29,499 nt of DNA, from contig CAYXXN010000009.1 of NCBI GenBank assembly GCA_964469055.1, positions 1-29,499 on the forward strand, in the 5' to 3' direction. The notes under the pieces are model-generated. The model saw nothing but the letters and a program-made list of their open reading frames with translations. It was not told the DNA's origin and did no database searches. The first letter of the stretch is position 1; each line of letters starts with the position of its first letter. A program made the translations under genes and the position numbers. Below are positions 7,529 through 17,000 of the stretch, in pieces. Origin of the DNA: CAYXXN01 sp964469055 (GTDB taxonomy: Bacteria; Acidobacteriota; Thermoanaerobaculia; Multivoradales; JAHEKO01).

Positions 7529-8182
7529 GTGACCGGCGGAACCGTCTTCCTCACCGGCGCTACCGGCTACCTCGGCAGCCGCCTGGCGGCGCGGCTCCTC
7601 GAACGTGGCCACGCGGTCCACGCCTTGGCCCGGGGCGGGTCGGAGGGGAAGCTGCCGGTGGGCGCTCTGGCCGTGGTGGGCGACGCCCTCGACAGCGCGA
7701 GCTACGCCGACCGGGTGCCGCTGGGTACCACCTTCGTGCACCTGGTGGGGGTCGCGCACCCGGCGCCGTGGAAGGCGGTCGAGTTCGAGCGTGTGGACCT
7801 GGGCTCGGTCGTCGCCGCGCTCGCCGCAGCGCGGGCCGCCGAGGTGACGCACTTCGTCTACGTGAGCGTCGCCCAGCCGGCGCCGGCGATGCGGGCCTAC
7901 GTCGCGGTGCGAGCGCGCTGCGAGGCGGCGATCCGGGCAAGCGCGCTGCCGGCCACCTTCCTGCGTCCTTGGTACATCCTCGGGCCCGGCCACAGCTGGC
8001 CCTCCGTCCTGATCCCCTTCTACGCGCTGGCCGAGCGGTTGCCCTTCTCGCGCGAAGCGGCGCTACGGCTGGGCTTCGTTCACATCGCGGAGATGATCAC
8101 GGCCCTGGCCTGGGCGGTCGAGCACCCGGCCGATGGCGTGCGGATTCTTGACGTGCCCGCGATCCGCGCGATCGCGGAATAG
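7529..8182 (+). CDS. Atypical SDR / NAD(P)-dependent epimerase-dehydratase-like protein
   Basis: The 217-residue product begins with a Rossmann dinucleotide-binding motif, TGATGYLGSRLAARLLERG (GxxGxxG at about residues 9-15), followed by GDALD and VTHFVYVSVAQ and a C-terminal part with TFLRPWYILGPG. This is the atypical SDR/NmrA-like group, short compared with full epimerases (about 300 residues). Members act on NAD(P)-linked sugars, ubiquinone precursors or act as redox sensors; no substrate can be assigned. I start at GTG 7529, preceded by AGGAT, because an ATG 16 codons upstream adds residues that do not fit the fold. It is convergent with the Rieske fusion gene with only 6 bp between stop codons. 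Confidence 0.82.
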   Translation: MTGGTVFLTGATGYLGSRLAARLLERGHAVHALARGGSEGKLPVGALAVVGDALDSASYADRVPLGTTFVHLVGVAHPAPWKAVEFERVDLGSVVAALAAARAAEVTHFVYVSVAQPAPAMRAYVAVRARCEAAIRASALPATFLRPWYILGPGHSWPSVLIPFYALAERLPFSREAALRLGFVHIAEMITALAWAVEHPADGVRILDVPAIRAIAE

Positions 8183-8188
8183 GACGCG

Positions 8189-9280
8189 CTAGGCGACGTC
8201 CAGCCTGTGCGCCTTGCGGCCGCCGCGCGGCATCCTGGCCATCGCGGCCTCGGGGATCAAGGTGCAGGCGAGGTCATGGGCGCGGTCGAGGAGGGCGCGG
8301 GCGCCCTCGCGCAGCTCCTCGCTCTGTTGGACCGCCACGACGTTGTTCTCCATGTCCTCGGCCGACCAGCCGCGGGAGTGGGCGATGAAGGGGAACTGCG
8401 GGAAGTGGAAGCCCAATTCGCCGAAGAAGGTCAGCATCTGACCGGCGACCGCCTGGATGTTGTCCTGGCCGCCGATGATGATGAAGGAGGCCACCTTGTT
8501 GCGGATCAAGACGTTGTCGCGGATGGTGATCTGGTTCTGGACGCAGTTCAGCCGCTCGGCCATCTTGAAGTAGAGCGAGGAGGGGGCGCCCCAGCGGATC
8601 GGGGTGGCGACCAAGACGACGTCGGCCCAGTGGACGAGGGCCTCGTAGACCGGCGTCAGCTCGTCCTTTTTGTCCATCTGGGTGATCGAGCAGGGCCAGG
8701 TGCAGGCCTGGGCCGCCTTCGAGTAGTAGCCCTCGCAGTGGCGAAAGGAGAGGTCGCGCAGGCGCAGGAGCTGCGTCTCGCACCCCTTGGCGGAGCGCGC
8801 GTGCTCGAGCGCGACCTCGAGCAGGAGGTCCGACGTCGAGGGCCGCGGGTAGGCGTTGTCCATCGCCGTCGTCGAGATGCCGGCCACCCGCACCGCACCG
8901 GCGGCGCGCTCGATCTTGCGCGCCAACGGGTGCGGCGCGTGCGGCTTGGCGCCGCGCTTGGTCACGGGCTCGGCCGAGACGAGGAGACGCCCGCCTTCGA
9001 CCTTGACGTCGTGACGCGGGACCCGATCCTCCTCGTAGCCCGGCTCACCCTCGCCGGTCACCCGGTGGAATGTCCAGTGGTGCCAGGGGCAGACGATGTA
9101 CTCGCCGGCCAAGGTCCCTTGGCCGAGCGGCCCCGCCGCGTGGTTGCAGGTCCCGGAGACGGCGCCGAAGACGCCCTCGCGGTAGGAAATCGCTACCTTG
9201 CGCGAGCCTATCCGCACCTCGGTCAGCTCGCGCCGCGCCAACTCGTCGGCCGGCCCGAGATCGATCCATTCGCCGGCCAC
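8189..9280 (-). CDS. Fusion of a Rieske [2Fe-2S] domain and a flavodoxin-like NAD(P)H:FMN reductase
   Basis: Counting from GTG 9280 (363 residues), residues 1-100 form a Rieske ferredoxin: C45-x-H47 (CNHAAGPLGQG) and C64-x2-H67 (CPWHHWTFH), the standard cluster ligands, preceded by GEWIDLGPADEL as in other Rieske ferredoxins. Residues about 118-350 are flavodoxin-like: STSDLLLEVALEHA (FMN phosphate loop), ADVVLVATPIRWGAPSS, KMAERLNCVQ and IIIGGQDNIQ. A linker of about 20 residues joins the domains. The protein could pass electrons from NAD(P)H via flavin to the 2Fe-2S cluster, or deliver them to an outside oxygenase; the partner is unknown. The frame is open to ATG 9430, but those 50 extra residues are low in conservation and run across the divergent promoter region, so GTG 9280 is preferred. 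No Shine-Dalgarno is visible. Confidence 0.85.
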   Translation of the reverse strand: MAGEWIDLGPADELARRELTEVRIGSRKVAISYREGVFGAVSGTCNHAAGPLGQGTLAGEYIVCPWHHWTFHRVTGEGEPGYEEDRVPRHDVKVEGGRLLVSAEPVTKRGAKPHAPHPLARKIERAAGAVRVAGISTTAMDNAYPRPSTSDLLLEVALEHARSAKGCETQLLRLRDLSFRHCEGYYSKAAQACTWPCSITQMDKKDELTPVYEALVHWADVVLVATPIRWGAPSSLYFKMAERLNCVQNQITIRDNVLIRNKVASFIIIGGQDNIQAVAGQMLTFFGELGFHFPQFPFIAHSRGWSAEDMENNVVAVQQSEELREGARALLDRAHDLACTLIPEAAMARMPRGGRKAHRLDVA

Positions 9281-9290
9281 AATGGCCGGC
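9272..9290. repeat. Perfect 8-bp inverted repeat over the Rieske gene start
   Basis: GCCGGCCA (9272-9279) and TGGCCGGC (9283-9290) are perfect inverted repeats around a 3-nt loop, and the proposed GTG start (9280-9278) lies inside the structure. In mRNA it would form a strong hairpin at the start codon, either reducing translation or arguing for a start further upstream. Confidence 0.55.
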
Positions 9291-9337
9291 AGTATGGCAC
9301 GGTCGGAGAGAAGCCTCTCTTGCGTCGGATCGCGGTG

Positions 9338-9346
9338 TGCTATCCT
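9338..9346 (+). promoter_or_regulatory. Possible extended -10 promoter of the GGDEF-EAL operon
   Basis: TG-C-TATCCT at 9338-9346 fits an extended -10, with a weak -35-like TTGCGT at 9320-9325 (15-nt spacer). Transcription would begin near 9353, downstream of the only upstream canonical start (GTG 9335), which supports the 9416 start of the next gene. Confidence 0.35.
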
Positions 9347-9415
9347 TCGCGTCGATTTTTTGGCGGGAGGCTGGCCGGTCGGGGATCTAGCCCTCTCTCG
9401 CGGAGGGTCTCCCAT

Positions 9416-11281
9416 CTGCGCGAGCTTCATCCCCTTCTCGCTGCCCAGCTACGACAGACCGTAGGTCTCGGCACCGAGGTCACGGAGCGCTGGGGCGCTC
9501 TCCTCGAGGCCATCGACGAGGCCTATCGGATCGCGGACCGCGATCGTGAGCGGCTGGGGCGTTCGCTCGACGTCTCCTCGGGCGAGCTCGCCGAGTCGCT
9601 GTCGCTGCTGCGCGCCACCCTCGAGTCGACGGTCGACGGCATTCTGGTCGTCGACCGGCACGGCCGCATCGTCACCTACAACGAGCACTTCCGCGAGCTG
9701 TGGCGGATCCCGCAAGAGGTCCTCGCCTCGCGCGACGACGACCGCGCCCTCGCCCACGTCTTGGAGCAGCTCGTCGAGCCCCAGGCCTTTCTCACCAAGG
9801 TGCGCGAGCTCTATGCCGATCCGGAAGCGACGAGCTACGACGTGCTGAACTTCGTCGACGGCCGGGTGTTCGAGCGCTTCTCGATGCCGCAGAAAGTGGC
9901 CGGCCTCGCCGTCGGTCGGGTGTGGAGCTTCCGCGACGTCACCGAACGCAAGCGGGCCGAGGAGACGATCCGCCAGCACGCCTTCCGCGACGACCTGACG
10001 GGCCTGCCCAACCGCACCCTCTTCCACGACCGACTGGCGCAGGCCCTGGCGCAGGCGCGGCGGCACGGGCGGCCCCTGGCGGTCCTCTTCCTGGACGTCG
10101 ATCGCTTCAAGAACATCAACGATACCCTGGGGCACGGCGCCGGGGACGAGTTGCTGCGGGCGTTGGCCGAGCGGCTGGCCAGGGCGGTGCGGGAGGGCGA
10201 CACGGTGGCCCGCATGGGTGGCGATGAGTTCGTGGCCCTGGTGGGCGATTTGAAACGCGCCGAAGACGCTGGTCGGGTGGCCGAGAGCCTGCTCGCCATC
10301 GTCCGCCAACCGCTGGTCGTCGCCGACCGGGAGCTGCGGGTGACGGCGAGCGTGGGCGCGAGCCTCTTCCCCAGCGACGGCGAGGACCCGGAGACCCTGG
10401 TCCGCAGCGCCGACCTGGCGCTCTACCAGGCCAAGGAGCGGGGCCGCGACACCTATCAGATCTACGAGCCGTCGATGAACACGCGAGCCCTGGCCCAGCT
10501 CGCCTTGGAGCAGGACCTGCGGCGGGCGCTCGAGGAGGACCGGTTTCTCCTCCACTACCAGCCGGTCGTGGAGCTGCCGAGCCGGCGCGTCGCAGGGGTG
10601 GAGGCGCTGGTGCGCTGGCGGCGCGGGGCCTCGGAGGTGCTGCTGCCGAAGGAGTTCATCGGCGTCGCCGAGGAGTGCGGGCTGATCGGCCCGCTGGGTG
10701 ACTGGGTGCTCTCGGCGGCGCTCGAGCGAGCGCGCCAATGGAGCGACGCCGGGTTGCCGCCGCTCGTCGTGGCCGTCAACGTGGCGGCCCCGCAGTTGCG
10801 CCGACCCGGGTTCGTGGCGGCGATCGAGAGATCGCTGGCGGAAGCGGGGCTGCCACCCGAGGGGCTCGAGCTCGAGCTCACGGAGAGTGCCATCGTCGAC
10901 TCGCTCGCCGAGGGCCTGCAGGTCTTGGGCGAGCTCCGCGAGCTCGGCGTGCGCATCGCCATCGACGACTTCGGCGGCGGCACCTCGACACTCTCCGAGC
11001 TGCAGCGGCTGCCGGCGACGACGCTCAAGATCGACCGCGGCCTGGTGGGACGCTGCGACCGTGACGCGAAGGCGGCGGCCATCGTGCAGGCGATCGTCCG
11101 TCTCGCCCACGACCTGGGGCTCTCGGTGGTGGCCGAGGGGGTGGAGACCGAAGAGCAGCTCGCGCTGGTCGTCGCCTGTGGCTGCGACGGCGTGCAGGGC
11201 TTCTACTTCAGCCCGCCGGTCGATGGCGACGAAATCGGGCGATGCCTCGCCGCCGGCGTCGGAGTCTCGGCGGTGGGCTGA
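9416..11281 (+). CDS. PAS-GGDEF-EAL c-di-GMP turnover protein
   Basis: The 621-residue protein has a helical N-terminus, a PAS domain (about 65-175, DGILVVDRHGRIVTYN), a GGDEF diguanylate cyclase (about 185-345) with an intact GGDEF at 268-272 and an RxxD inhibitory site (REGD) five residues before it, and an EAL phosphodiesterase with EAL at 396-398, VNVAAPQLR, ELTESAI, IDDFGGG and KIDRGLV. Both catalytic domains look competent, so it could make or degrade c-di-GMP depending on the PAS signal. The loop-6 motif is DDFGGGTST rather than the usual DDFGTGYSS. The start is uncertain: CTG at 9416 has GGAGGG at 9402-9407 with an 8-nt spacer. The nearest canonical in-frame starts are GTG 9335, upstream of the predicted promoter -10, and codons inside the PAS domain. 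Confidence 0.9.
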   Translation: MRELHPLLAAQLRQTVGLGTEVTERWGALLEAIDEAYRIADRDRERLGRSLDVSSGELAESLSLLRATLESTVDGILVVDRHGRIVTYNEHFRELWRIPQEVLASRDDDRALAHVLEQLVEPQAFLTKVRELYADPEATSYDVLNFVDGRVFERFSMPQKVAGLAVGRVWSFRDVTERKRAEETIRQHAFRDDLTGLPNRTLFHDRLAQALAQARRHGRPLAVLFLDVDRFKNINDTLGHGAGDELLRALAERLARAVREGDTVARMGGDEFVALVGDLKRAEDAGRVAESLLAIVRQPLVVADRELRVTASVGASLFPSDGEDPETLVRSADLALYQAKERGRDTYQIYEPSMNTRALAQLALEQDLRRALEEDRFLLHYQPVVELPSRRVAGVEALVRWRRGASEVLLPKEFIGVAEECGLIGPLGDWVLSAALERARQWSDAGLPPLVVAVNVAAPQLRRPGFVAAIERSLAEAGLPPEGLELELTESAIVDSLAEGLQVLGELRELGVRIAIDDFGGGTSTLSELQRLPATTLKIDRGLVGRCDRDAKAAAIVQAIVRLAHDLGLSVVAEGVETEEQLALVVACGCDGVQGFYFSPPVDGDEIGRCLAAGVGVSAVG

Positions 11282-11301
11282 GGGCCCGCCTGTACGCCGC
11301 G

Positions 11302-12717
11302 ATGCGCATCCCGATCCAGCGGCGGCTGCTCTACAGCCACTTCCTCGCGGTGGTGCTGGTCTCTGGCTCGATCGGCACGCTCTTCTACCGAGCGGCCCTC
11401 GACAGCCTGTACGAGAGCTTGCGGGTGCGGCTCCAGAACAGCGCGGCGCTGCTCTCCCGTTCGATCGACGCCCGCGAGCTGGAAGAGATCCGGGCGCCGC
11501 TCGACATCGAGCGGCCCGCCTACCGTCGCTACCTGGAGCTGCTGCGGGAGTACCAGTCCAGCAACGAGGACATCGCCTTCATCTATGTGATGCGGCTGCA
11601 GGGTGAGGAGGTGATCTTCGTGCTCGACTCGGACGCCTCGAGCGAGCAAGCCCTGCCGGGGACGGTCTTCTACGAAGAGGCCCCGCGGTTGCGCGCCGGT
11701 TTCTCCTCGGTCGCCGCGGACGACGAGATCACGAGCGATCGCTGGGGCTCCTTCCTGTCGGGTTACGCGCCGCTCAAGAACGGCGAGGGCCGCTACCTCG
11801 TCGGGCTCGACATGAGGGCCGACGAGGTGGACCGCAAGCTGTCGCGGCTGCGGGTGGCGGGGGTGGGTTCCCTCGGCCTCTCCATCGTGCTGGCCTACGC
11901 CTTCAGCAGCTTCATGGCGCGCCGCATCACCCGCCCCGTGCACCTGGTCACGACACGCAGCCGGGAGATCGCCGCCGGCGTGCTCGAAGGCGAGGTCGAG
12001 GTGCGTTCCGGCGACGAGCTCGAGGAGCTGGCCAACGCCGTCAATACCATGTCCCTGCGCTTGCGCGAGAGCCACGAGCGCACCCAGGGCGCGTTGTTCG
12101 AGCTCGCGGAAGCCCGGGACTCCCTCGAGCTGCGGGTCGAGGAGCGCACGGCGCGGCTCGCCCAGGTCAACGAGCGCCTGACCCGGGAGATGGGTGAGCG
12201 CGAGAAGGCCGAGGAGGCGCTCGCCCGCGCCGCCACCACCGACTACCTGACCGGTCTCACCAACCGGCGGGCGATGCTGCAGCGGCTCGAGGAAGAGCGC
12301 GAGCGCGCCCAGCGCAGCGGCCGGCCCTTCACCATCCTCCTGGCCGACCTCGACCGCTTCAAGCAGATCAACGACCGCTATGGCCACGAGACGGGCGATC
12401 ACGCGTTGGTGGCGATCGCCGACCTCCTGCGCGCCATGGTCCGCAAGCAAGACCTCGTGGCACGCTGGGGCGGCGAGGAGCTGCTCGTCTTCCTGCCCGA
12501 GACCCCACTGGCCGGTGGCCTCGAGGTGGCGGAGAAGATCCGCGCCGGCCTGGCCGACCAGCCGCACTGCGTGCTGGGCCGGGAGCTCGTCGTGACGATC
12601 AGCGTGGGCGTGGCCGAGGTGTCCGGCGAGGTCTCGATCACCGAGGCGGTGCGCGCCGCCGACGCCGCCCTCTACCGCGCCAAGGCGGCGGGCCGCAATC
12701 GGGTGGAATCGGCGTAG
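11302..12717 (+). CDS. Membrane sensor diguanylate cyclase (periplasmic sensor-HAMP-coiled coil-GGEEL)
   Basis: The 471-residue protein has a transmembrane helix near the N-terminus (SHFLAVVLVSGSIGTLF), a sensor region of about 160 residues between membranes, a second helix (VGSLGLSIVLAYAFSSFM, about 190-208), a HAMP domain (RRITRPVHLV), a coiled coil, and a GGDEF domain with GGEEL at 390-394. RKQD lies five residues before it as a likely inhibitory RxxD site. GGEE[F/L] variants are catalytically active in the family. The start at ATG 11302 is 20 nt after the stop of the GGDEF-EAL gene, and no Shine-Dalgarno is visible, so coupling is likely. It should make c-di-GMP in response to an extracytoplasmic signal. 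Confidence 0.92.
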   Translation: MRIPIQRRLLYSHFLAVVLVSGSIGTLFYRAALDSLYESLRVRLQNSAALLSRSIDARELEEIRAPLDIERPAYRRYLELLREYQSSNEDIAFIYVMRLQGEEVIFVLDSDASSEQALPGTVFYEEAPRLRAGFSSVAADDEITSDRWGSFLSGYAPLKNGEGRYLVGLDMRADEVDRKLSRLRVAGVGSLGLSIVLAYAFSSFMARRITRPVHLVTTRSREIAAGVLEGEVEVRSGDELEELANAVNTMSLRLRESHERTQGALFELAEARDSLELRVEERTARLAQVNERLTREMGEREKAEEALARAATTDYLTGLTNRRAMLQRLEEERERAQRSGRPFTILLADLDRFKQINDRYGHETGDHALVAIADLLRAMVRKQDLVARWGGEELLVFLPETPLAGGLEVAEKIRAGLADQPHCVLGRELVVTISVGVAEVSGEVSITEAVRAADAALYRAKAAGRNRVESA

Positions 12718-12719
12718 GG

Positions 12720-14051
12720 ATGCCGAAGCTCGCCGCGCGCCTCGCCCTCGCCGTCGCCCTGATGGCGGCGGCCCTCGTCGCGCAGAAACCGGAGACCGCC
12801 GAGCCTGCGCCGCCCGCCGCAGCGGAGGCTCCGGCGACGGCGGAGGTCGCTCCCGCCGCCACCTCGGCCGCGCCCTCCTTCGACGCCGCCGCGGCGACCC
12901 GCGCCTACCTCGAGCGCATGACGCCGGAGAAGAAGGCGCGCTCGGACGCCTACTTCGAGGGTGGCTACTGGCTCCAGCTCTGGGGCTTCCTCTACGGCCT
13001 CGGCGTGGCCTGGTTGCTCTTGGGGGGCGGTCGGTCGCGCCGACTGCGCGAGTGGACCGCCCGGATCGGCCGCTGGCGGCCGCTCGGGAACGGGCTCTAC
13101 GCGGCCGCCTACGTCCTGCTCTCGACGCTCCTTGCCTTCCCGCTGACCGTCTACCAGGGTTTCTTTCGCGAGCACCAGTACGAGCTCGCCACCCAGACCT
13201 TCCCGGAGTGGCTGCGCGACCAGGCGGTGGGGCTGGGGGTCTCGCTCGTCCTCTTCTCGGTGCTGCTCGTCGCTCTCTACGGTGTTTTCCGTAAGGCGCC
13301 GCGCACCTGGCGGCTGTGGGGCGGCGCGATCTCCCTCGTCTTCCTCGTCTTGGTGATCCTCATCGCGCCGGTCTACATCGACCCGCTCTTCAACAAGTAC
13401 GAGCCGCTCGCCGACCAGCGGGTCAAGGGAGAGATCCTGTCGATGGCCCGGGCGAGCGGTATTGCGACCGACGACGTCTGGCAGTTCGACGCTTCGCGCC
13501 AGACGACCCGCGTCTCGGCCAACGTCTCGGGCTTCATGGGCACGATGCGCGTGCGCCTGAACGACAACCTCTTGAACCGTTGCACGCTGCCCGAGATCAA
13601 GGCCGTCATGGGCCACGAGATGGGCCACTACGTCTTGAACCACGTCTACGAGGCGATCGTCTTCTTCGGCGTCGTCCTCCTCGCCGGCTTCGCCTTCCTC
13701 TCCTGGGGCTTCGAGTGGGCGCGCCGGCGCTGGGGCGGCCGCTGGGGGGTCGAGGGCATCGCCGACATCGCCGGCCTGCCACTCTTGGCGGCCGTCTTCT
13801 CGGTCTTCTTCTTCCTTTTGACCCCGATCTTGAACACCTACATTCGGGTCAACGAAGCCGAGGCCGACATCTATGGCCTCCACGCCTCGCGCGAGCCCGA
13901 CGGCTTCGCCGAGGTGGCCTTGAAGCTCGGCGAGTACAGGAAGCTCGAGCCCGGCGCCTTCGAGGAGTGGTTCTTCTTCGATCACCCGAGCGGCCGGGCG
14001 CGGATCGAGATGGCGATGGAGTGGAAGGCGGAGGCGCTGCGGCAGCCGTGA
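12720..14051 (+). CDS. M48 family membrane zinc protease (Ste24/CAAX prenyl protease 1-like)
   Basis: The 443-residue multi-spanning protein begins with a hydrophobic leader and an Ala/Pro-rich segment (to about residue 65). It contains transmembrane helices (LYGLGVAWLLLGG, LYAAAYVLLSTLLAFPL, GLGVSLVLFSVLLVALYG, AISLVFLVLVILIAPVYI) and the zinc site MGHEMGHYVLNH (H299, E300, H303), with the third ligand E381 in NEAEADIYGL. Ste24-type enzymes cut prenylated or membrane peptides; bacterial members act in membrane protein quality control. The N-terminal region before the first protease helix is longer than in HtpX and fits the Ste24 branch. The start codon lies 2 bp after the stop of the preceding cyclase gene, so the genes are probably co-transcribed, although no functional link is obvious. 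Confidence 0.92.
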   Translation: MPKLAARLALAVALMAAALVAQKPETAEPAPPAAAEAPATAEVAPAATSAAPSFDAAAATRAYLERMTPEKKARSDAYFEGGYWLQLWGFLYGLGVAWLLLGGGRSRRLREWTARIGRWRPLGNGLYAAAYVLLSTLLAFPLTVYQGFFREHQYELATQTFPEWLRDQAVGLGVSLVLFSVLLVALYGVFRKAPRTWRLWGGAISLVFLVLVILIAPVYIDPLFNKYEPLADQRVKGEILSMARASGIATDDVWQFDASRQTTRVSANVSGFMGTMRVRLNDNLLNRCTLPEIKAVMGHEMGHYVLNHVYEAIVFFGVVLLAGFAFLSWGFEWARRRWGGRWGVEGIADIAGLPLLAAVFSVFFFLLTPILNTYIRVNEAEADIYGLHASREPDGFAEVALKLGEYRKLEPGAFEEWFFFDHPSGRARIEMAMEWKAEALRQP

Positions 14052-14053
14052 TC

Positions 14054-14073
14054 GGCGCTGCGGGGCAGCCGCC
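14054..14073. terminator. GC-rich hairpin between convergent genes
   Basis: GGCGCTGC (14054-14061) pairs with GCAGCCGCC (14065-14073) with one bulged base, in the 21-bp gap between the M48 gene stop and the M36-like gene stop. There is no T-tract in either direction. It is plausible as a shared, weak bidirectional terminator. Confidence 0.35.
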
Positions 14074-17000
14074 TACGGCACCGTCGTCGACCAGGCGGAG
14101 GTGTCGCCCGACTCGAAGCCGTCGGCGAAGATGTCCGGGGGCAGGCAGATGTCGGGCTGGCCGTCGGGGACGACTAGGCCGAAGTCGGTCAAGTTGACCT
14201 CGTCGAAGCGGAAGCCGGAGCCCTCGACGGCGACATCGGTGCCGTAGCGCAGTTCGAGCTCGACGAGCTCGCCTGCGAAACCGGCCGCGCCCAGGGCCGT
14301 CGCCGACCAGGTGCTCTCCGCCCAGGTGGGCATGGCGTCGGCCCAGCCGTCCTGGTTGGTGGTCTCGCAGCTGCCGGCGGAGCCGCTGGCGTTGTAGAGC
14401 CGGCCGCCGTCGGGGGAAACCGGCGTGCGCTGGCCGTTGGTGAGCGCGCGGATGCCGACGTTGGCGCGGTCGTACCAGAACACGAGGTCTTCGATGATGA
14501 AGGGCGGCTCGATGTCGAAGTTGGTCGACAGGGAGAGGGTCGAGGTGGGCGAGAGTTGCAGCAGCGGCGAGCGGATGCCGTCGCACTGATCGGGCAGGTC
14601 GCTCGACGAGGCGAGGTAGAAGGCCGAGCCGCCGGCGCCGCCCCCGGCCTGGGCCCGGTCGAAGGTACCGGCGACCACCTGCCAGCCCTCGAGGTCGCTC
14701 TCGAAGCCGAACGTCTTCGTGGCATGGCTCTCGAGATCGCTCTCGCTGCCGGCGAGGCGGAGCACCTGCGAGCGCACGCCGCCGAGCTCGTCCGCGGTCA
14801 CCTCGACACGGAACTCCACGACGTCGTTGAAGGAGAGCCCGGCGGCGGTGAACGCGAAGGAGCCCGCCACGCTGGCGCACTCGGGGAGCGACGGCGTCAG
14901 CACGACGGGGAAGCTCGTGGTGATGGCGATCTCGGGATGGCTCAGGGGGTCCACCCCGACGAGCGTGACGTTGGTGAGCGCCCCGCTGCCGATGTTGACG
15001 ACGTCGAAGGAGAGCTCCGCTGACTCGCAGTTGTCGAGCGCCGGGTCCCCGTCACCGGTCGTGAGAGCGAGCTCGACCGACGCCGTGTCAACCGTCAGGT
15101 TGGCCGCCGGCTGGGGCGTGACCGCCACGCACGAGCTGGCGGGCCCGGTGCACGTCGGGTCGGCGCCGACCGGCACGACGACGTAGAAGACTTGCCGGTC
15201 GTTCAAGAGACTGCCGTCGACGAACCCGGAGCCGGTCGTCTCGCCGACCTTGACCTTGCCGAAGTTGCAGCCGTGTACGCCCTCGGCGCGGAAGACCTCG
15301 TAGGCCGAGGCGCCGGCCACGGGCTCCCAGGCGAGGGCGGCGCCCCGGTCGAGCGGTGTGGCGACGACGACGGGGGGCGAGGCCGGGGCACCCGAGCAGC
15401 CGGCGTTGACGACCGGGGGGGAGTCGCAGGCGATGCCGTGGCGGTCGAAGGCGGCGTGGATGGCCCCCATGCGGGGCGTGCCGTCGGCGAGGTTGCCGTT
15501 GTCGTCGTCGATGGCCAGGAAATTGAGATACCCGCCGTCGGCGTTGCAGCCGTCGCCCAGACCGCTGCCGTCGACGCACTGGAACCAATCGCCCACGGCG
15601 CCGGCGCCGAGATAGGTGAGCCGCGTGGCGAGCGCCAAGGCGGTGCTCAGGTCCATGTCGAACGGTGGGGAGGCGAGGTCGCGGTGCACCAGGTCCCAGA
15701 TCGCCTCGCCGACCACGAAGCCTTCGCAATGCACGCCGCCGCCGCAGGGACCGGCGTCGCCGAAGATCGGCGCCTCGCAGTGGGCGTCGATCCATGCGAG
15801 GTCGTGGGGGAGCCCCGACTGGTGGCGGGCGAAGTCGACATCGCGCACGCCGTCGCAGGCCGTGCAGGGATCGTCCCCGCCGCAGGTGCTGCCGGAGAGG
15901 AAGAAGCCACGGGCGATGCACGACTCGTTCAAGCGCAGGGCGGCGTAGACGTCGGCGATGCCCTCGCCCGGGTTGGAGATCGTCGGCAGGGCGTCGTTGT
16001 CGTCCAAGCCGTGGCCCCACTCGTGGTCGAGCACGCCGGAGATCTCGCCGGTGTTGCTGCAGACGATGCCGGGCGCCGCCTCGCCCGAGTCGAAGAAGTT
16101 CACCGTCGTCTCGTCCCAGAAGGCGATGCAGTTGAACTCCGGAATGCCGAAGTCGGGGAGGTTGACCAGCGCCCCGAGCTGGGCGCGGAGCCAGGTGTTG
16201 CCGGGGAGGAGCGCCCGGGCCGCCTCCTGGGCGCGGCCGAGCTCGTGGAAGGCGGTGCGGCTGGCGTGGGTGTTGCCGGGCGAGGAGACGCCGGGCTCGG
16301 GCACGTCGCAATCGATGCCGGGGCCGGCCCCCAGGTCGAGGTCGCCGCCGCTCGCCTCGGCAATCGTTCCGCAGGCGTCGGTCATGGCGAGGAAGGGGCC
16401 TACGAGCGCCGTCTCGATCATCCCCTCGACGCAGATCGGCGCGTTGCCGCCGGCGTCGGTGGTGAGCGTGCCGCCGCCGTGGACGAGGTCGGCGAAGGGC
16501 ATCGGGGTGCCGGGCTGCTCGGTCCCGTCCGGCGCCGCGCCGTCGTTCGACACCGGATAGACCCCGCCCACGGCGGTGCGGGTGCTGGCGTAGCGGTTGG
16601 TGTCGTCGAAGGCCAGGAGCTCCCCCGTGTGGGCGTCGATCAACGCCTCCCAGCGCCCGAGGTCACCCTGGAAATCTGGCGTCAAGACCCACGCCAGGCG
16701 GTGTCGATAACCGGCGCCCAGGGCCATGTCGCGCGGGTCGGTGGCTCCGGCTGCCAGCGGCAGGATCACCAGCTCCGGTCGCCGGCGATGGGCCTGCGGC
16801 CAGTGCGGCGCGACATGGGCCTCGAACACCGCTACGGCAACCGCCGCGGGCACGGTGGGGGTGGTCGCCACCTCGACGTCCCCCCAGTGACGGGCGCCGA
16901 GCAGCACCAGGTTGCCGTGGTTGACGACCGCGTTGACGAAGCTGCCGCGCACCGGCACGCCGGCGACGGCGCGCGGCGCATAGATCTGGAGGCGATCGCC

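Noticed and set aside
8207..9334. Extension of the GGDEF-EAL frame about 400 codons upstream
   Set aside because: This part is antisense to the Rieske-flavodoxin fusion and has no homology-like content. The real protein begins at about 9416.
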